A DNA stretch of 31,200 bases, taken from the NCBI GenBank assembly GCA_000437675.1, contig FR901809.1, forward strand, positions 1 through 31,200, read 5' to 3'. The translations under genes and the position numbers were made by a program. The stretch is from Prevotella sp. CAG:891. GTDB taxonomy: Bacteria; Bacteroidota; Bacteroidia; Bacteroidales; Bacteroidaceae. Of the stretch, positions 7,030 to 16,437 are shown piece after piece (the first letter of the stretch is position 1; each line of letters starts with the position of its first letter). The notes beneath the pieces are model-generated. The model did no database searches. It was not told where the DNA came from and saw only the letters and a list, made by a program, of their open reading frames with translations.

Positions 7030-9366
7030 TTAATTATGTACTATAGCTAAATCTCGTTCAATCAAATCAGCCAAAGCCGCAAAATGAGGTTGCCCCGACG
7101 CAGCTTTGAATCGTGTCTGAAGCATCTTAAGCTGTTTCAGCACAACCGGATAATATGGTTTTTGCTGACTCGTGTTGAAAATGCTTAACAGTCTAGACAC
7201 TGCATAACGCTGCAAAGCCTTGCGATAAGAAGAAGGCTGGGCATTATTACTTACTTCGCTAAACAAATAATCATACACTCTTGGCAGATATTCGTCTACC
7301 GGATAAGTAGCAGTCATTCGGTCAAGAACAGCACTTGAAAGCATCGAACCTAACACCTTTGTGCCTAACCGCTCAACAAACATCTGAGGATTCGGCATAA
7401 TACGCAGCATATACGGCTCTGCAATCAACCACTTAGGCTCCGTCAACACATTGTGTTCCAAAAATGCAACAGCTTCTTCCTGTTTAGCCTTAGGCTCATC
7501 AACATACACATCGCCAGGTTGGTCTACTGTTTTGTAATTATAGTAAACACCGCCAACATTAGCTATGACGTGATAACAATATCTCATGAACTGACTATTC
7601 ACCTGGTTGTAAATACTGCTCAAGTTCTTGCCGTTGATATCATTGCTTTCGTAAGTCCATTGAGGTAAAACTTTCACAATCCGCTTCAAGTTTTTAATGC
7701 CATACTCACTTGCCTGCATAGCATTATCCCCCAAATCTTCCGTTTGGCATCGCGCATCGTTGGTTCTGTTTGTTTCGCCATCACCAAACCATAAACGGGG
7801 ATTATTAGCCAAACGCTCAGAAGTGAGTTTTTCAAGTTCCCAATGATCGCTCACGTCATCATAAGCATTGAACATAGGTTTGTATCCCCACTCAATAGCC
7901 CAATTATCATAGTCGTTGATTCGGGGAAATATGCCGCTCCGAGGTATGCTATCCTCCGGTTGAGCAACGTAGTTAAATCGAGCATAGTCCATTATGCTAG
8001 GAGTATGTCCATATTTTTCCAAAAACGACTTGGAGCGTAAGCTATCTACCGGCACAGTTGAGGATGATCCAAAATTATGCCTCAAACCAAGGGTATGACC
8101 TACTTCATGCGAAGAGACAAAGCGAATGAGTTGCCCCATTAACTCTGTATCGAATTTCATTTTCTGAGCAGCCTCATCCAACGTTCCTGCTTGAACCATA
8201 TACCAGTCATGAACCAAAGCCATCACGTTATGATACCAACAGATATGGCTTTCAAGAATTTCGCCCGACCGAGGATCATGCACATGAGGACCATAAGCAT
8301 TTTCCATTGACGAAGCCAAATAGCGTATGCATGAATAACGCGCATCCTCCATCGACATTGTCGAGTCATTCTCAGGCCACTCTTTAGCATAAATGGCATT
8401 CTTAAATCCTGCCTTTTCAAATGCTACCTGCCAATCGTTAACACCCTGTATCAAATAAGGCACCCATTGTTTAGGGGTTGCCGGGTCTATATAGAATACG
8501 ATTGGCTTCTTGGGTTCAACCAGCTCATTACGCTTCATTTTCTCCATATCAGCACTGTCTTTAGGCTCTAAACGCCAACGGGTAATAAAGCGTTTAGGCT
8601 CAACACGCTGCTGATTATCTGAGAAATAAGTAAAGCTATCGGCAAAGTATCCTACACGTGGGTCAAACAATCTACGTTGCATCGGCACTTTGGGCAATAG
8701 AACGAACGATACATTCAATCCCAAAGTAACCTTACCGGTTGAGGCTGCTGCATAATTGTTACTCTGCGATGACATCCAGGTTTTCACCATGCGAATTTCT
8801 GTGTTCATCGGGAAGCTCTTTATACTTTCAATAAACGAGCTAGCTCCTAACAGCACCTGCAGCCCCATTGAACGCTTGACTTGCTGCGTCACTCCTATGG
8901 CAGGATTATCTTCTAAGAAGAAACTACCTACTTTGATTTTATAGCGATTCCGTTCAACAGATTCAATCTTAAAGGAACCGATAATCGGATCGGTATTACT
9001 GATTACAATGGCTTTATTTATGGCATCCACCGAATCTGCTGTATTTACCAACAGACGCGAACGCAGCAACAATTTATTTCCAGGTGCCTTCTGGAAGTAA
9101 ACAGTTTGTTCGTTCACTAATTCTCCACCATACTGGTTCGTATTAGCCGGCGTCGAAGCATAACGCACTGTCACCAAAAATTCACGTGACAAAAGTGAAT
9201 CCGGCACATAGAAGAACCATTCGTTCCCTGTATATACTACATCAAACAGACCTTTCTGTTGAGACACCGTAGTCTGAGGAGTTTGCTTTCCACCTACCTT
9301 TGAAGCTGCCGGTAGGGGTATACTAAGCAAACACCCTAAAGCGCAGATAGAAAAAAATTTTTTCAT
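7030..9366 (-). CDS. secreted zinc-dependent metalloprotease (DUF5117/DUF4953 type)
   Basis: A 778-residue exported protein with a signal peptide at residues 1 to about 22 (KKFFSICALGCLLSIPLPA). The zinc site HEVGHTLGLRH lies at residues 420-430 (H420, E421, H424, H430), followed by a Met-turn-like SIMDYARFN, as in metzincins. The N-terminal region (GLFDVVYTGNEWFFYVPDSL) and the long C-terminal half fit the large metalloprotease family annotated with DUF5118/DUF5117/DUF4953 in Bacteroidota. The substrate is unknown and the location is probably periplasmic or outer-membrane associated. It begins 14 bases after the upstream 232-residue gene and is likely the last gene of the rlmD unit. Confidence 0.9.
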   Translation of the reverse strand: MKKFFSICALGCLLSIPLPAASKVGGKQTPQTTVSQQKGLFDVVYTGNEWFFYVPDSLLSREFLVTVRYASTPANTNQYGGELVNEQTVYFQKAPGNKLLLRSRLLVNTADSVDAINKAIVISNTDPIIGSFKIESVERNRYKIKVGSFFLEDNPAIGVTQQVKRSMGLQVLLGASSFIESIKSFPMNTEIRMVKTWMSSQSNNYAAASTGKVTLGLNVSFVLLPKVPMQRRLFDPRVGYFADSFTYFSDNQQRVEPKRFITRWRLEPKDSADMEKMKRNELVEPKKPIVFYIDPATPKQWVPYLIQGVNDWQVAFEKAGFKNAIYAKEWPENDSTMSMEDARYSCIRYLASSMENAYGPHVHDPRSGEILESHICWYHNVMALVHDWYMVQAGTLDEAAQKMKFDTELMGQLIRFVSSHEVGHTLGLRHNFGSSSTVPVDSLRSKSFLEKYGHTPSIMDYARFNYVAQPEDSIPRSGIFPRINDYDNWAIEWGYKPMFNAYDDVSDHWELEKLTSERLANNPRLWFGDGETNRTNDARCQTEDLGDNAMQASEYGIKNLKRIVKVLPQWTYESNDINGKNLSSIYNQVNSQFMRYCYHVIANVGGVYYNYKTVDQPGDVYVDEPKAKQEEAVAFLEHNVLTEPKWLIAEPYMLRIMPNPQMFVERLGTKVLGSMLSSAVLDRMTATYPVDEYLPRVYDYLFSEVSNNAQPSSYRKALQRYAVSRLLSIFNTSQQKPYYPVVLKQLKMLQTRFKAASGQPHFAALADLIERDLAIVHN

Positions 9367-9380
9367 TATGTATGAAGTTT

Positions 9381-10079
9381 TTATCGGTTCAATACTTTTA
9401 AAAAATATGCAGGTCCTTCTTCCAATCGGCCTAATTCGTAATTCTGCAAACGCAGTGAAAAACTACCAGGCACCTCTTTCACATCAAAATAACAGGTCAG
9501 CACACAAGCCATATTAAACGAGATTGTATCACCACGTTTAATTAACTGTATGATGTAGCGAAGCAACACCTGTTCATTCAGTTCGGCCACACGAAGTAAA
9601 CAGAACAACTCATAATAAGCAAAAGGTGTGGCTGCATTCAATAGGAATGACACTGCTGCATGAAATTGATCCTTACACAATGTTTCGATGAGCAAATGCA
9701 CTTCATCGGTATTATTAACTATAGGTAAAAGCGTTTCTAAAAATTTTCTTCTATCTATAGATGTAGCATAAGTTTCAAAATTCAAAAGAATGTCTGAAGT
9801 AAAATTAAGTTGTCCCTGCTTATAAAGCTGCACTGCCGCTTTCAGGAATGTGCCTAAATAACCTTTTGAATTCGATGGAACAATAACTGCAAAAAAATTC
9901 CAATATTGCTCTGAAGATAACTGACCCAACAGTTCCTCAGACAACAGGTAATTGGCTGTACGGAGTTCAGAAACAGACAGCCCAGACAGAGTGGCCAACA
10001 ACTCTGCCGGACTGTTTGTATTTATCGTAGTCAAAAGTCTACTCCGTAATAAAGGATTATGCTTACGGAAAGAAACCAT
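9381..10079 (-). CDS. hypothetical protein, helical, unknown function
   Basis: A 232-residue protein I do not recognise. It has no signal peptide and no convincing membrane helix. The sequence is leucine-rich and mostly helical in appearance, with blocks such as LLATLSGLSVSELRTANYLL and LIKRGDTISFNMACVLTCYF. That is suggestive of an alpha-solenoid or scaffold fold without clear repeats. It starts four bases after the rlmD stop and ends 14 bases before the metalloprotease start, so the three genes are probably one transcript. The coupling to rlmD may be only positional. Confidence 0.75.
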   Translation of the reverse strand: MVSFRKHNPLLRSRLLTTINTNSPAELLATLSGLSVSELRTANYLLSEELLGQLSSEQYWNFFAVIVPSNSKGYLGTFLKAAVQLYKQGQLNFTSDILLNFETYATSIDRRKFLETLLPIVNNTDEVHLLIETLCKDQFHAAVSFLLNAATPFAYYELFCLLRVAELNEQVLLRYIIQLIKRGDTISFNMACVLTCYFDVKEVPGSFSLRLQNYELGRLEEGPAYFLKVLNR

Positions 10080-10083
10080 GATA

Positions 10084-11508
10084 TTAGTTCGTAATTTTCT
10101 CCAGCAACACTACATTCTCTACATGATGAGTTTGCGGGAACATATCAACAGGCTGCACGGCCTTAACCTGATAAGCAACCGAAAGCAGCTGAAGATCGCG
10201 AGCCTGAGTGGCAGGATTACAGCTTACGTAAACAATTCGTTGAGGCGAAGCAAACAAAATGGTATCAATCACATCAGTATGCATGCCTGCACGCGGGGGG
10301 TCGGTAATGATGACATCGGGAGTACCATGTTTCTCAATGAACTCACGATTCAAAATATCCTTCATATCTCCCGCATAGAAAAGCGTATTATCAAGGTTAT
10401 TCAGCTGTGCGTTCACCTTTGCATCCTCAATTGCCTCGGGTACATACTCAATACCTATAACCTGACGTGCTTGCTTGGCTACAAAGTTTGCAATCGTACC
10501 CGTACCGGTGTAAAGGTCATAAACCAATTCATTACCTGTTAAGCCGGCAAAGTTGCGTGCCACTTTGTACAACTCGTAAGCCTGTTCCGTATTTGTTTGA
10601 TAAAAACTTTTCGGACCGACTTTAAAGCGAAGATTCTCCATCGTTTCATAGATATAGTCAGTACCTGCGTAGGTCTGAATATCCAAGTCGCCAATAGTAT
10701 CGTTACACTTCAAGTTGTTAACCCACAGCAAAGAAGTAACTTCCGGGAAGTTTGTATGAACATGGGCTAAAACCTGATTGGCCTGACTCTGTTCTTCATC
10801 AGTCCGGATACAGAACTGCATGAGCAGCATAATTTCACCCGTAGCCGATGTACGCAACATCATGTTTCTCAGCAAACCAGTCTGAGCACGTAAATCGTAG
10901 AAACTGAGTTGATGGCTAATCGCATATTCCCGAATGCTATTACGCAAACGATTATTGATATCACTCATCAAAAGGCACTGATCAATATCAAGTATTTTAT
11001 CGAAAGCTCCGGGAATATGAAAACCCACAGCATCCATATTGTCGAATTTCTGCCCTGATGAAATTTCCTCTTGAGTCAACCATTTTTTATTGGAGAAGCC
11101 GAACTCTAATTTATTGCGATACTCCTTAATATGTTTGCTTCCTAAAATAGGAGAAACCTCTGGTATCTCGACTTTACCAATGCGCGTCAGATTATCAACC
11201 ACCTGCTTTTGCTTGTAAAACAACTGATCTTCGTACGACAAGCACTGCCACTTACATCCACCGCAAATACCAAAATGCTTACAGAAAGGCTTTACACGTT
11301 TATCAGAATACTGATGAACTTTTACTACTTCAGCCTCAGCGTAACTGTGTTTTTTACGTTTAATCTGTAAATCCACAACATCGCCCGGCACTGCGTAAGG
11401 CACAAAGATAACAAGGTTATCGACTTTGGCAATAGCCTTACCTTCTGCAGCTACGTCGGTTATGGTTATATTCTCGAGCAAAGGAAGCGGCTTCTTTTTT
11501 CTAGCCAT
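10084..11508 (-). CDS. rlmD: 23S rRNA (uracil-5-)-methyltransferase RlmD (TrmA/RumA family)
   Basis: An S-adenosylmethionine-dependent methyltransferase expected to make m5U in 23S rRNA. The 474-residue protein has an N-terminal TRAM domain (about 10-68) and an iron-sulfur cysteine cluster C76, C82, C85 with a further Cys near 178 (DIDQCLLM). The methyltransferase domain has VYDLYTGTGTIANF as the SAM loop, ITDPPRAGMH, and the catalytic-cysteine motif YVSCNPATQARDL. The family also includes tRNA m5U54 enzymes (TrmA) and RlmC, so target specificity is inferred from the iron-sulfur motif. It heads a three-gene minus-strand unit. Confidence 0.88.
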   Translation of the reverse strand: MARKKKPLPLLENITITDVAAEGKAIAKVDNLVIFVPYAVPGDVVDLQIKRKKHSYAEAEVVKVHQYSDKRVKPFCKHFGICGGCKWQCLSYEDQLFYKQKQVVDNLTRIGKVEIPEVSPILGSKHIKEYRNKLEFGFSNKKWLTQEEISSGQKFDNMDAVGFHIPGAFDKILDIDQCLLMSDINNRLRNSIREYAISHQLSFYDLRAQTGLLRNMMLRTSATGEIMLLMQFCIRTDEEQSQANQVLAHVHTNFPEVTSLLWVNNLKCNDTIGDLDIQTYAGTDYIYETMENLRFKVGPKSFYQTNTEQAYELYKVARNFAGLTGNELVYDLYTGTGTIANFVAKQARQVIGIEYVPEAIEDAKVNAQLNNLDNTLFYAGDMKDILNREFIEKHGTPDVIITDPPRAGMHTDVIDTILFASPQRIVYVSCNPATQARDLQLLSVAYQVKAVQPVDMFPQTHHVENVVLLEKITN

Positions 11509-11548
11509 AATTTATATTTTACGTTTTGTTAATCACTAAATAAACTAC

Positions 11549-11568
11549 TGCTAAACTAAAATTTAGCA
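11549..11568. other. small hairpin between mutY and rlmD
   Basis: A 7-bp perfect inverted repeat, TGCTAAA (11549-11555) with TTTAGCA (11562-11568), lies in the 100-bp gap between mutY and rlmD. There is no T-run in either direction, so terminator function is doubtful. Confidence 0.3.
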
Positions 11569-11608
11569 ACATCGGAGGGCTAAATGCAATTTCCTATAAA
11601 AAACTCTG

Positions 11609-12640
11609 CTAATCTACAGATGCAATTCGCAGCAATAATTTAGGCAAAGCATAATCCGACAAACTAACAGGATCAATCTCAAAGAAATCTTCCGGCACGC
11701 GCACGGGCTCATTCAAATGCAAAGCATAAGCGTCAGCCCATATTGTTTGATGGGTTAAAACGTGCTTCATGCCTTCATGCAATGTAGTCCAAACGCCCTT
11801 AGTACCCAACTGCTTGACAAAGGGATGGGCTAATACTTCAGAAAAATCGGGACGATGATCGTACTCCAACAATGGGAACTCATACAACCCCTTCCAGATG
11901 TCGCGACTCTGACGTCGATGCAGCCAAACACCATTAGGTGTCTGCACACGAAGATAAACGAAATAGCGGTGGGTCATCTTTACGCGATGACTTTTTACCG
12001 GATAACCCTCCACACTTTTCTGCTGGAATGCGACGCAAGCATCTGCAAGAGGACAAACCTCACATTGAGGAGAAGAAGGAACACACTGCAATGCACCAAA
12101 GTCCATCAGTGCCTGGTTGTAATCAGCAACATTTTGTCCGGGCAGCAATTCTTCGGCCAAGGCTTGAAACATTTTCTTGCCAGCCGTCGTGTCAATCGGT
12201 GTATCAATTCCAAAGAATCGGCTCAGCACCCTATATACATTGCCATCCACTACTGCACAACGCAGATTAAAGGCAAAAGAGCAAATTGCTGCTGCCGTAT
12301 AGTCACCGATACCTTTCAGTGCGCGCACTTCATGATAGGAGTCGGGGAAATGCTCCAACGCCACAATCTGTTTGGCTGCATAATGCATATTGCGCGCCCG
12401 GCTATAATAACCCAGCCCTTGCCACACACGCATTACCTGGTCTTCAGAGGCCGCAGCTAAATCTTCGACTGTCGGAAAAGTGTCAATAAAGCGCAAGTAA
12501 TAATCGTAGCCCTGTACCACACGGGTTTGTTGTAAAATAATCTCCGACACCCAAATGCGATAGGGATCGGAGATATTTCGCCATGGTAAATCGCGCTTAT
12601 GCGTTGCATACCATTGTAAAAGATGTTCAGAAAACTGCAT
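11609..12640 (-). CDS. mutY: A/G-specific adenine DNA glycosylase MutY
   Basis: MutY removes adenine mispaired with 8-oxoguanine or guanine. The 343-residue protein has the helix-hairpin-helix LKGIGDYTAAAI, a catalytic Glu (E33 in SEIILQQTR), a catalytic Asp (D132 in AVVDGNVYRV) and the 4Fe-4S motif C186-x6-C193-x2-C196-x5-C202. A C-terminal NUDIX-like domain (about 220-340) for 8-oxoG recognition follows. All key residues are present. It starts six bases after the manC stop, so it is probably translated from the manC transcript. Confidence 0.96.
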   Translation of the reverse strand: MQFSEHLLQWYATHKRDLPWRNISDPYRIWVSEIILQQTRVVQGYDYYLRFIDTFPTVEDLAAASEDQVMRVWQGLGYYSRARNMHYAAKQIVALEHFPDSYHEVRALKGIGDYTAAAICSFAFNLRCAVVDGNVYRVLSRFFGIDTPIDTTAGKKMFQALAEELLPGQNVADYNQALMDFGALQCVPSSPQCEVCPLADACVAFQQKSVEGYPVKSHRVKMTHRYFVYLRVQTPNGVWLHRRQSRDIWKGLYEFPLLEYDHRPDFSEVLAHPFVKQLGTKGVWTTLHEGMKHVLTHQTIWADAYALHLNEPVRVPEDFFEIDPVSLSDYALPKLLLRIASVD

Positions 12641-12646
12641 CGCTGC

Positions 12647-13699
12647 TTAATGGAATAATTTAATGCGTTGTTCTTCCGAAAGTTTGCAGATGAGCAATTC
12701 GCCATTTTTTTCAGCCACGACAAATCCATCCAATCCCTGCACCACAACGCGTTGCTTGCCGCAAGCATGAATGATGCTGTTATAAGTATCGAACAGATTG
12801 ATGTTTTCGCCAATCATGACATTACCATACTGGTCTTTTTCTGAATGTTCACGCAAAGAGTTCCACGTGCCCAAATCGCTCCATGCAAAGGTTGCCGGAT
12901 AAACAAAAATTTCCTCTGCCTTTTCCATAATAGCGTAGTCAACAGATATACTGGGACAAGATGGAAAATCGCGGTTTATTGCTTCCTGCTCTTCGGGAGT
13001 ATCGTAAACTGGCAGCAAATTTTCGAACACACTGGATATTTCGGGCTGATATACACGGAAAGCATTGATAACGGTGCTTACATTCCATATAAAAATGCCC
13101 GAGTTCCACAGGTAGTTAGGCTGCTTCACATATTCTTTGGCTATTTCAATCGATGGTTTCTCTTTAAACTCATCGACGCGGAATATATTATGCTTTCTCG
13201 ATGAAGCATAACTCATATCCACCTTTATATAGCCATACCCCGTTTCCGGCCGACTAGGTTTAAGTCCCAGAGTAACGATGGCATCTGTTTCAGCTGCGAA
13301 AGAGATAGCATCCTCCACTGCATCCTGAAAAGCCAAAGTATCCGGCACGATATGGTCAGAGGGAGCAACCACGACGTTTGCCTTCGGATTGCGTTTTTTA
13401 ATTTTCCAACTGACGTAACAAATACAAGGGGCAGTATTGCGTCTACAGGGTTCGCTTAAGATATTCTCGGGGCGAACTTCCGGAAGTTGGGCTTTAACTA
13501 AAGGTGCATACATCTCTGAAGTTACCACCCAGATATTCTCAGGCGGTACAATATTTCTAAAGCGATCAGCTGTTAGTTGGATAAGGGTCCGACCGCAATC
13601 TAAAATATCGAGAAACTGTTTGGGTAGTTCTTCGCTGCTGATGGGCCAGAATCTGCTTCCGACGCCACCGGCCAATATGACAAGGTAATTATTGCTCAT
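12647..13699 (-). CDS. manC: mannose-1-phosphate guanylyltransferase (ManC type, single domain)
   Basis: It makes GDP-mannose from mannose 1-phosphate and GTP, for fucose- and mannose-containing surface glycans. The protein of 350 residues opens with the nucleotidyltransferase loop LAGGVGSRFWPIS (9-21). ETGYGYI, the FKEKPS motif and the WNSGIFIWN stretch follow. It lacks the C-terminal phosphomannose-isomerase-like domain of the longer type II enzymes, as usual for Bacteroidota. The frame is open 16 codons further upstream (to 13747), but the ATG at 13699 gives the conserved N-terminus. It is co-directional with mutY. No other GDP-sugar gene is nearby. Confidence 0.93.
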   Translation of the reverse strand: MSNNYLVILAGGVGSRFWPISSEELPKQFLDILDCGRTLIQLTADRFRNIVPPENIWVVTSEMYAPLVKAQLPEVRPENILSEPCRRNTAPCICYVSWKIKKRNPKANVVVAPSDHIVPDTLAFQDAVEDAISFAAETDAIVTLGLKPSRPETGYGYIKVDMSYASSRKHNIFRVDEFKEKPSIEIAKEYVKQPNYLWNSGIFIWNVSTVINAFRVYQPEISSVFENLLPVYDTPEEQEAINRDFPSCPSISVDYAIMEKAEEIFVYPATFAWSDLGTWNSLREHSEKDQYGNVMIGENINLFDTYNSIIHACGKQRVVVQGLDGFVVAEKNGELLICKLSEEQRIKLFH

Positions 13700-13859
13700 A
13701 CATTTTCTATTAATGACAGTATGCAGAAAAAGCGACAAAGCCAACACTCAAAAAGCAAAGCCTCTGCTGTAGCCGCCTATTATTTGGTAGACATTCAGCG
13801 TCAAACATAATCATGAGTAGACATTGAATACAATTCACACATCTACCTTAAGGGTTCCC

Positions 13860-14246
13860 TTATGATTTCGGTTTTTCTGAAACTACTCCTTCAATATAAA
13901 TTCGCGTCAAGGCATTCGAAGCATTCGAACGGATGTTAATCGACTTTTTAAAACGTCCGTTAAACTGTCCTTTGCCATTGAACGAAACTTTTATCACACC
14001 TTTTTTACCAGGTTCGATGGGATCCTTTGAAAATTGAGGAACCGTACAGCCACATGAACCATACGCCTGATGAATTACCAAAGGTTTATCACCTGAATTT
14101 ACAAAAACAAATTCATAGGTCTGAATTTTATTCTTGTCGAACTGGCCAAAATCATGAATGGTCTTTTCAAACTTTATCACCGCCTGAGCCATTGCGGACG
14201 TACCAAACAAGGCAGACATTACAAGTAATGTAAAAAACTTCCTCAT
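13860..14246 (-). CDS. exported DUF1573 protein
   Basis: A 128-residue protein with a clear signal peptide (MRKFFTLLVMSALFGTSAMA, cut before QAV). It is a single DUF1573 domain, an immunoglobulin-like/ASH-type fold with the hallmark GSCGCTVP (C65, C67). Its role is unknown; such proteins are exported to the periplasm or cell surface. The frame opens upstream at a GTG (14267), but the ATG at 14246 places the signal peptide correctly. It appears monocistronic with its own promoter. Confidence 0.88.
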   Translation of the reverse strand: MRKFFTLLVMSALFGTSAMAQAVIKFEKTIHDFGQFDKNKIQTYEFVFVNSGDKPLVIHQAYGSCGCTVPQFSKDPIEPGKKGVIKVSFNGKGQFNGRFKKSINIRSNASNALTRIYIEGVVSEKPKS

Positions 14247-14343
14247 AACTCTTATTTTATAAATCACTTTGTTTACTGAAATGAAAAAAACGAAATCTAT
14301 GAAGATTCGCCTTCTACACGATGATATCTTTTATCATACATTG

Positions 14344-14374
14344 CAAAAATACAAGTAATAATCGGAATAATAAA
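14344..14374 (-). promoter_or_regulatory. promoter of the DUF1573 gene
   Basis: Minus strand: TTTA (14371-14374), 19 bases, then TATTTTTG (14344-14351). The -7 box is a full match and the upstream element is off by one base. The start would be near 14337, giving a leader of about 90 bases. Confidence 0.55.
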
Positions 14375-14758
14375 ATTTTGCAGAAACAATTACGCCAAAT
14401 TACACTTTCAATAACACATCATTGATTAACACTGCAATTCACCTCAAGGAGCATTACACGATGTGAGGATTTTTCGCAAATATACATGGGTTTTATTATT
14501 CAACAACAAATAATCATTTCACAGTGCATTCAATTCAAACGCATCAATATCATTTTGATAAATCAAACTCCTAATTTTACTTCTTCTACGAGAAATCTGC
14601 TTACATTTCGGCATAAAATCCTCAGCTTTTGAAGTAATATCTCGAGTAAAACACAAAAATCGTCCCCTAAAATGCGGTTTTAAGTCATAGAAATATGCTT
14701 TTGAGCAGTTTTTAAAAAAAATTTAAAGAAAAGTATAGCATGTAACCTACAAAGCCTA

Positions 14759-14766
14759 TACATTTG
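14759..14766 (+). promoter_or_regulatory. -7 box of the gdhA promoter
   Basis: TACATTTG fits TAnnTTTG and lies 52 bases before the gdhA ATG. No TTTG is found at the usual upstream distance. Confidence 0.5.
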
Positions 14767-14818
14767 TGCAGGTTTTCACCTTAAACCAACCTAATATCAA
14801 CCTAAAACTTTTAGTATC

Positions 14819-16156
14819 ATGAAGACCGACATTATTCTCCAATCACTCGAAGCTAAGCACCCCGGCGAATCTGAATATTTACAGGCAGTGCGCGAAGTTT
14901 TACTTTCAATTGAAGATATTTATAACGAACATCCCGAGTTCGAAAAAGCACGTATCATCGAACGCTTGGTTGAACCCGATCGCATAATTACTTTCCGTGT
15001 TCCTTGGATGGACGACAACGGCAATATTCAAGTTAACCTTGGACACCGTGTTCAGTTCAACAACGCCATTGGCCCTTACAAAGGCGGTATCCGTTTCCAC
15101 CCCTCTGTAAACCTCAGCATCCTGAAATTTCTGGGCTTTGAACAGACCTTCAAAAATGCTTTGACCACACTGCCTATGGGTGGTGCCAAGGGCGGTTCTG
15201 ACTTTGCTCCTCGCGGACGTAGCGAAAATGAAATCATGCGCTTCTGCCAATCATTCATTCTTGAACTTTGGCGTAATTTAGGTCCCGACCAGGACGTTCC
15301 CGCAGGCGATATCGGCGTAGGTGGTCGCGAAGTTGGTTACATGTATGGCATGTTCAAAAAGCTTACTCGCGAACACACTGGCACGATGACTGGTAAAGGC
15401 TTAGAATTTGGTGGTTCTATTCTGCGCCCCGAAGCTACAGGTTTCGGTGCTCTCTACTTCGTGAAGCAAATGTTGGCCGACTACGATATGGACATTGCAG
15501 GTAAAACTGTTGCAGTTTCTGGATTTGGCAATGTGGCATGGGGTGCTGTTAAGAAAGCTACCGAAATGGGTGCCAAGGTTGTCACTCTCAGTGGCCCCGA
15601 CGGCTATATCTACGACCCCAAAGGCGTTTCTGGCGAAAAAATCGACTACATGCTCGAACTCCGTTTGTCTGGCAACGACATTGTGGCTCCTTATGCCGAA
15701 CGCTATCCCGAAGCTACATTCTTCGCAGGCAAGAAACCTTGGGAACAAGCTGTTGACATTGCATTGCCTTGCGCAACCCAAAACGAACTCAATGCACACG
15801 ATGCCGAAATGCTTTGCGCAAACGGCGTAAAACTGGTGGCAGAAGTCAGCAACATGGGTTGTACGGCCGAAGCTGTAGACTACTTCATCGAACACAAGAT
15901 GCCGTTTGCTCCTGGTAAGGCTGTAAACTCTGGTGGTGTTGCCACTTCAGGATTGGAAATGACGCAAAATGCCATGCACATTTCTTGGACAGCAAAAGAA
16001 GTAGACGAACGCTTACACCACATCATGGCTGCCGTTCACGACCAGTGCGTACGCTATGGTAGAGCAAATGATGGTACCATCAACTTCGTACGTGGTGCAA
16101 ACGTCGCAGGCTTCATGAAGGTGGCTCACGCCATGATGGCACAAGGTCTTGTTTAA
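14819..16156 (+). CDS. gdhA: NADP-type glutamate dehydrogenase
   Basis: It interconverts 2-oxoglutarate plus ammonium and glutamate, a main route of ammonium assimilation in gut Bacteroidota. The 445-residue protein is of the small hexameric type. It has the substrate-binding GPYKGGIRFHPSV segment, the catalytic lysine K124 in PMGGAKGG, D164 in PAGDIGVGGREVGY, and the dinucleotide loop VSGFGNVAWGA near 230-241. NADPH preference is inferred from the family of close homologues rather than proved. It is monocistronic, with its own promoter and a strong terminator. Confidence 0.96.
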   Translation: MKTDIILQSLEAKHPGESEYLQAVREVLLSIEDIYNEHPEFEKARIIERLVEPDRIITFRVPWMDDNGNIQVNLGHRVQFNNAIGPYKGGIRFHPSVNLSILKFLGFEQTFKNALTTLPMGGAKGGSDFAPRGRSENEIMRFCQSFILELWRNLGPDQDVPAGDIGVGGREVGYMYGMFKKLTREHTGTMTGKGLEFGGSILRPEATGFGALYFVKQMLADYDMDIAGKTVAVSGFGNVAWGAVKKATEMGAKVVTLSGPDGYIYDPKGVSGEKIDYMLELRLSGNDIVAPYAERYPEATFFAGKKPWEQAVDIALPCATQNELNAHDAEMLCANGVKLVAEVSNMGCTAEAVDYFIEHKMPFAPGKAVNSGGVATSGLEMTQNAMHISWTAKEVDERLHHIMAAVHDQCVRYGRANDGTINFVRGANVAGFMKVAHAMMAQGLV

Positions 16157-16168
16157 TAAATAAACATT

Positions 16169-16191
16169 GAATACAACGCTATTTTGTATTC
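16169..16191 (+). other. small hairpin after gdhA
   Basis: An 8-bp perfect stem, GAATACAA (16169-16176) with TTGTATTC (16184-16191), lies just after the gdhA stop and before the main terminator. It may protect the mRNA 3' end. Confidence 0.35.
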
Positions 16192-16205
16192 AAATAACTA
16201 TACGG

Positions 16206-16252
16206 GTAGGAAGCAAAATCTTTTGAAAGGGAATTTGCTTCCTACTTTTTTA
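16206..16252 (+). terminator. rho-independent terminator of gdhA
   Basis: A perfect 12-bp stem, GTAGGAAGCAAA (16206-16217) with TTTGCTTCCTAC (16234-16245), has a 16-base loop and is followed directly by six T. Confidence 0.93.
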
Positions 16253-16437
16253 TAACACCTGAATACAAAATGTGCATATACAGTGAAAAACAAGATGCGA
16301 CTGAAAAGTTATCAACGCTTGTTTCGCGCTTATCGGTTTTAACAATTATCTTAATAAAATTAAAACAAAGCAGTTCTCTATTTTGTTGATTTAGGCATAA
16401 TGCCGGCGTTCCGATTTCCGACACCGTGGTATTTTCT

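Larger units (their letters stand above)
14247..14818. other. 572-bp divergent intergenic region before gdhA
   Basis: This AT-rich stretch separates the DUF1573 gene (minus) and gdhA (plus) and holds one promoter for each. A further minus-strand TAnnTTTG match (TATATTTG, 14477-14484) has no matching upstream element. I see no gene, tRNA or known riboswitch. The long gap may carry regulation of gdhA by nitrogen status, but nothing in the sequence proves it. Confidence 0.5.

Noticed and set aside
14281..14358. 25-codon frame starting ATGAAAAAAACG before gdhA
   Set aside because: It is too short, and it overlaps the DUF1573 promoter on the other strand.
16242..16424. 60-codon minus-strand frame after gdhA
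   Set aside because: It overlaps the gdhA terminator region, has no promoter, and shows no recognisable domain or signal.
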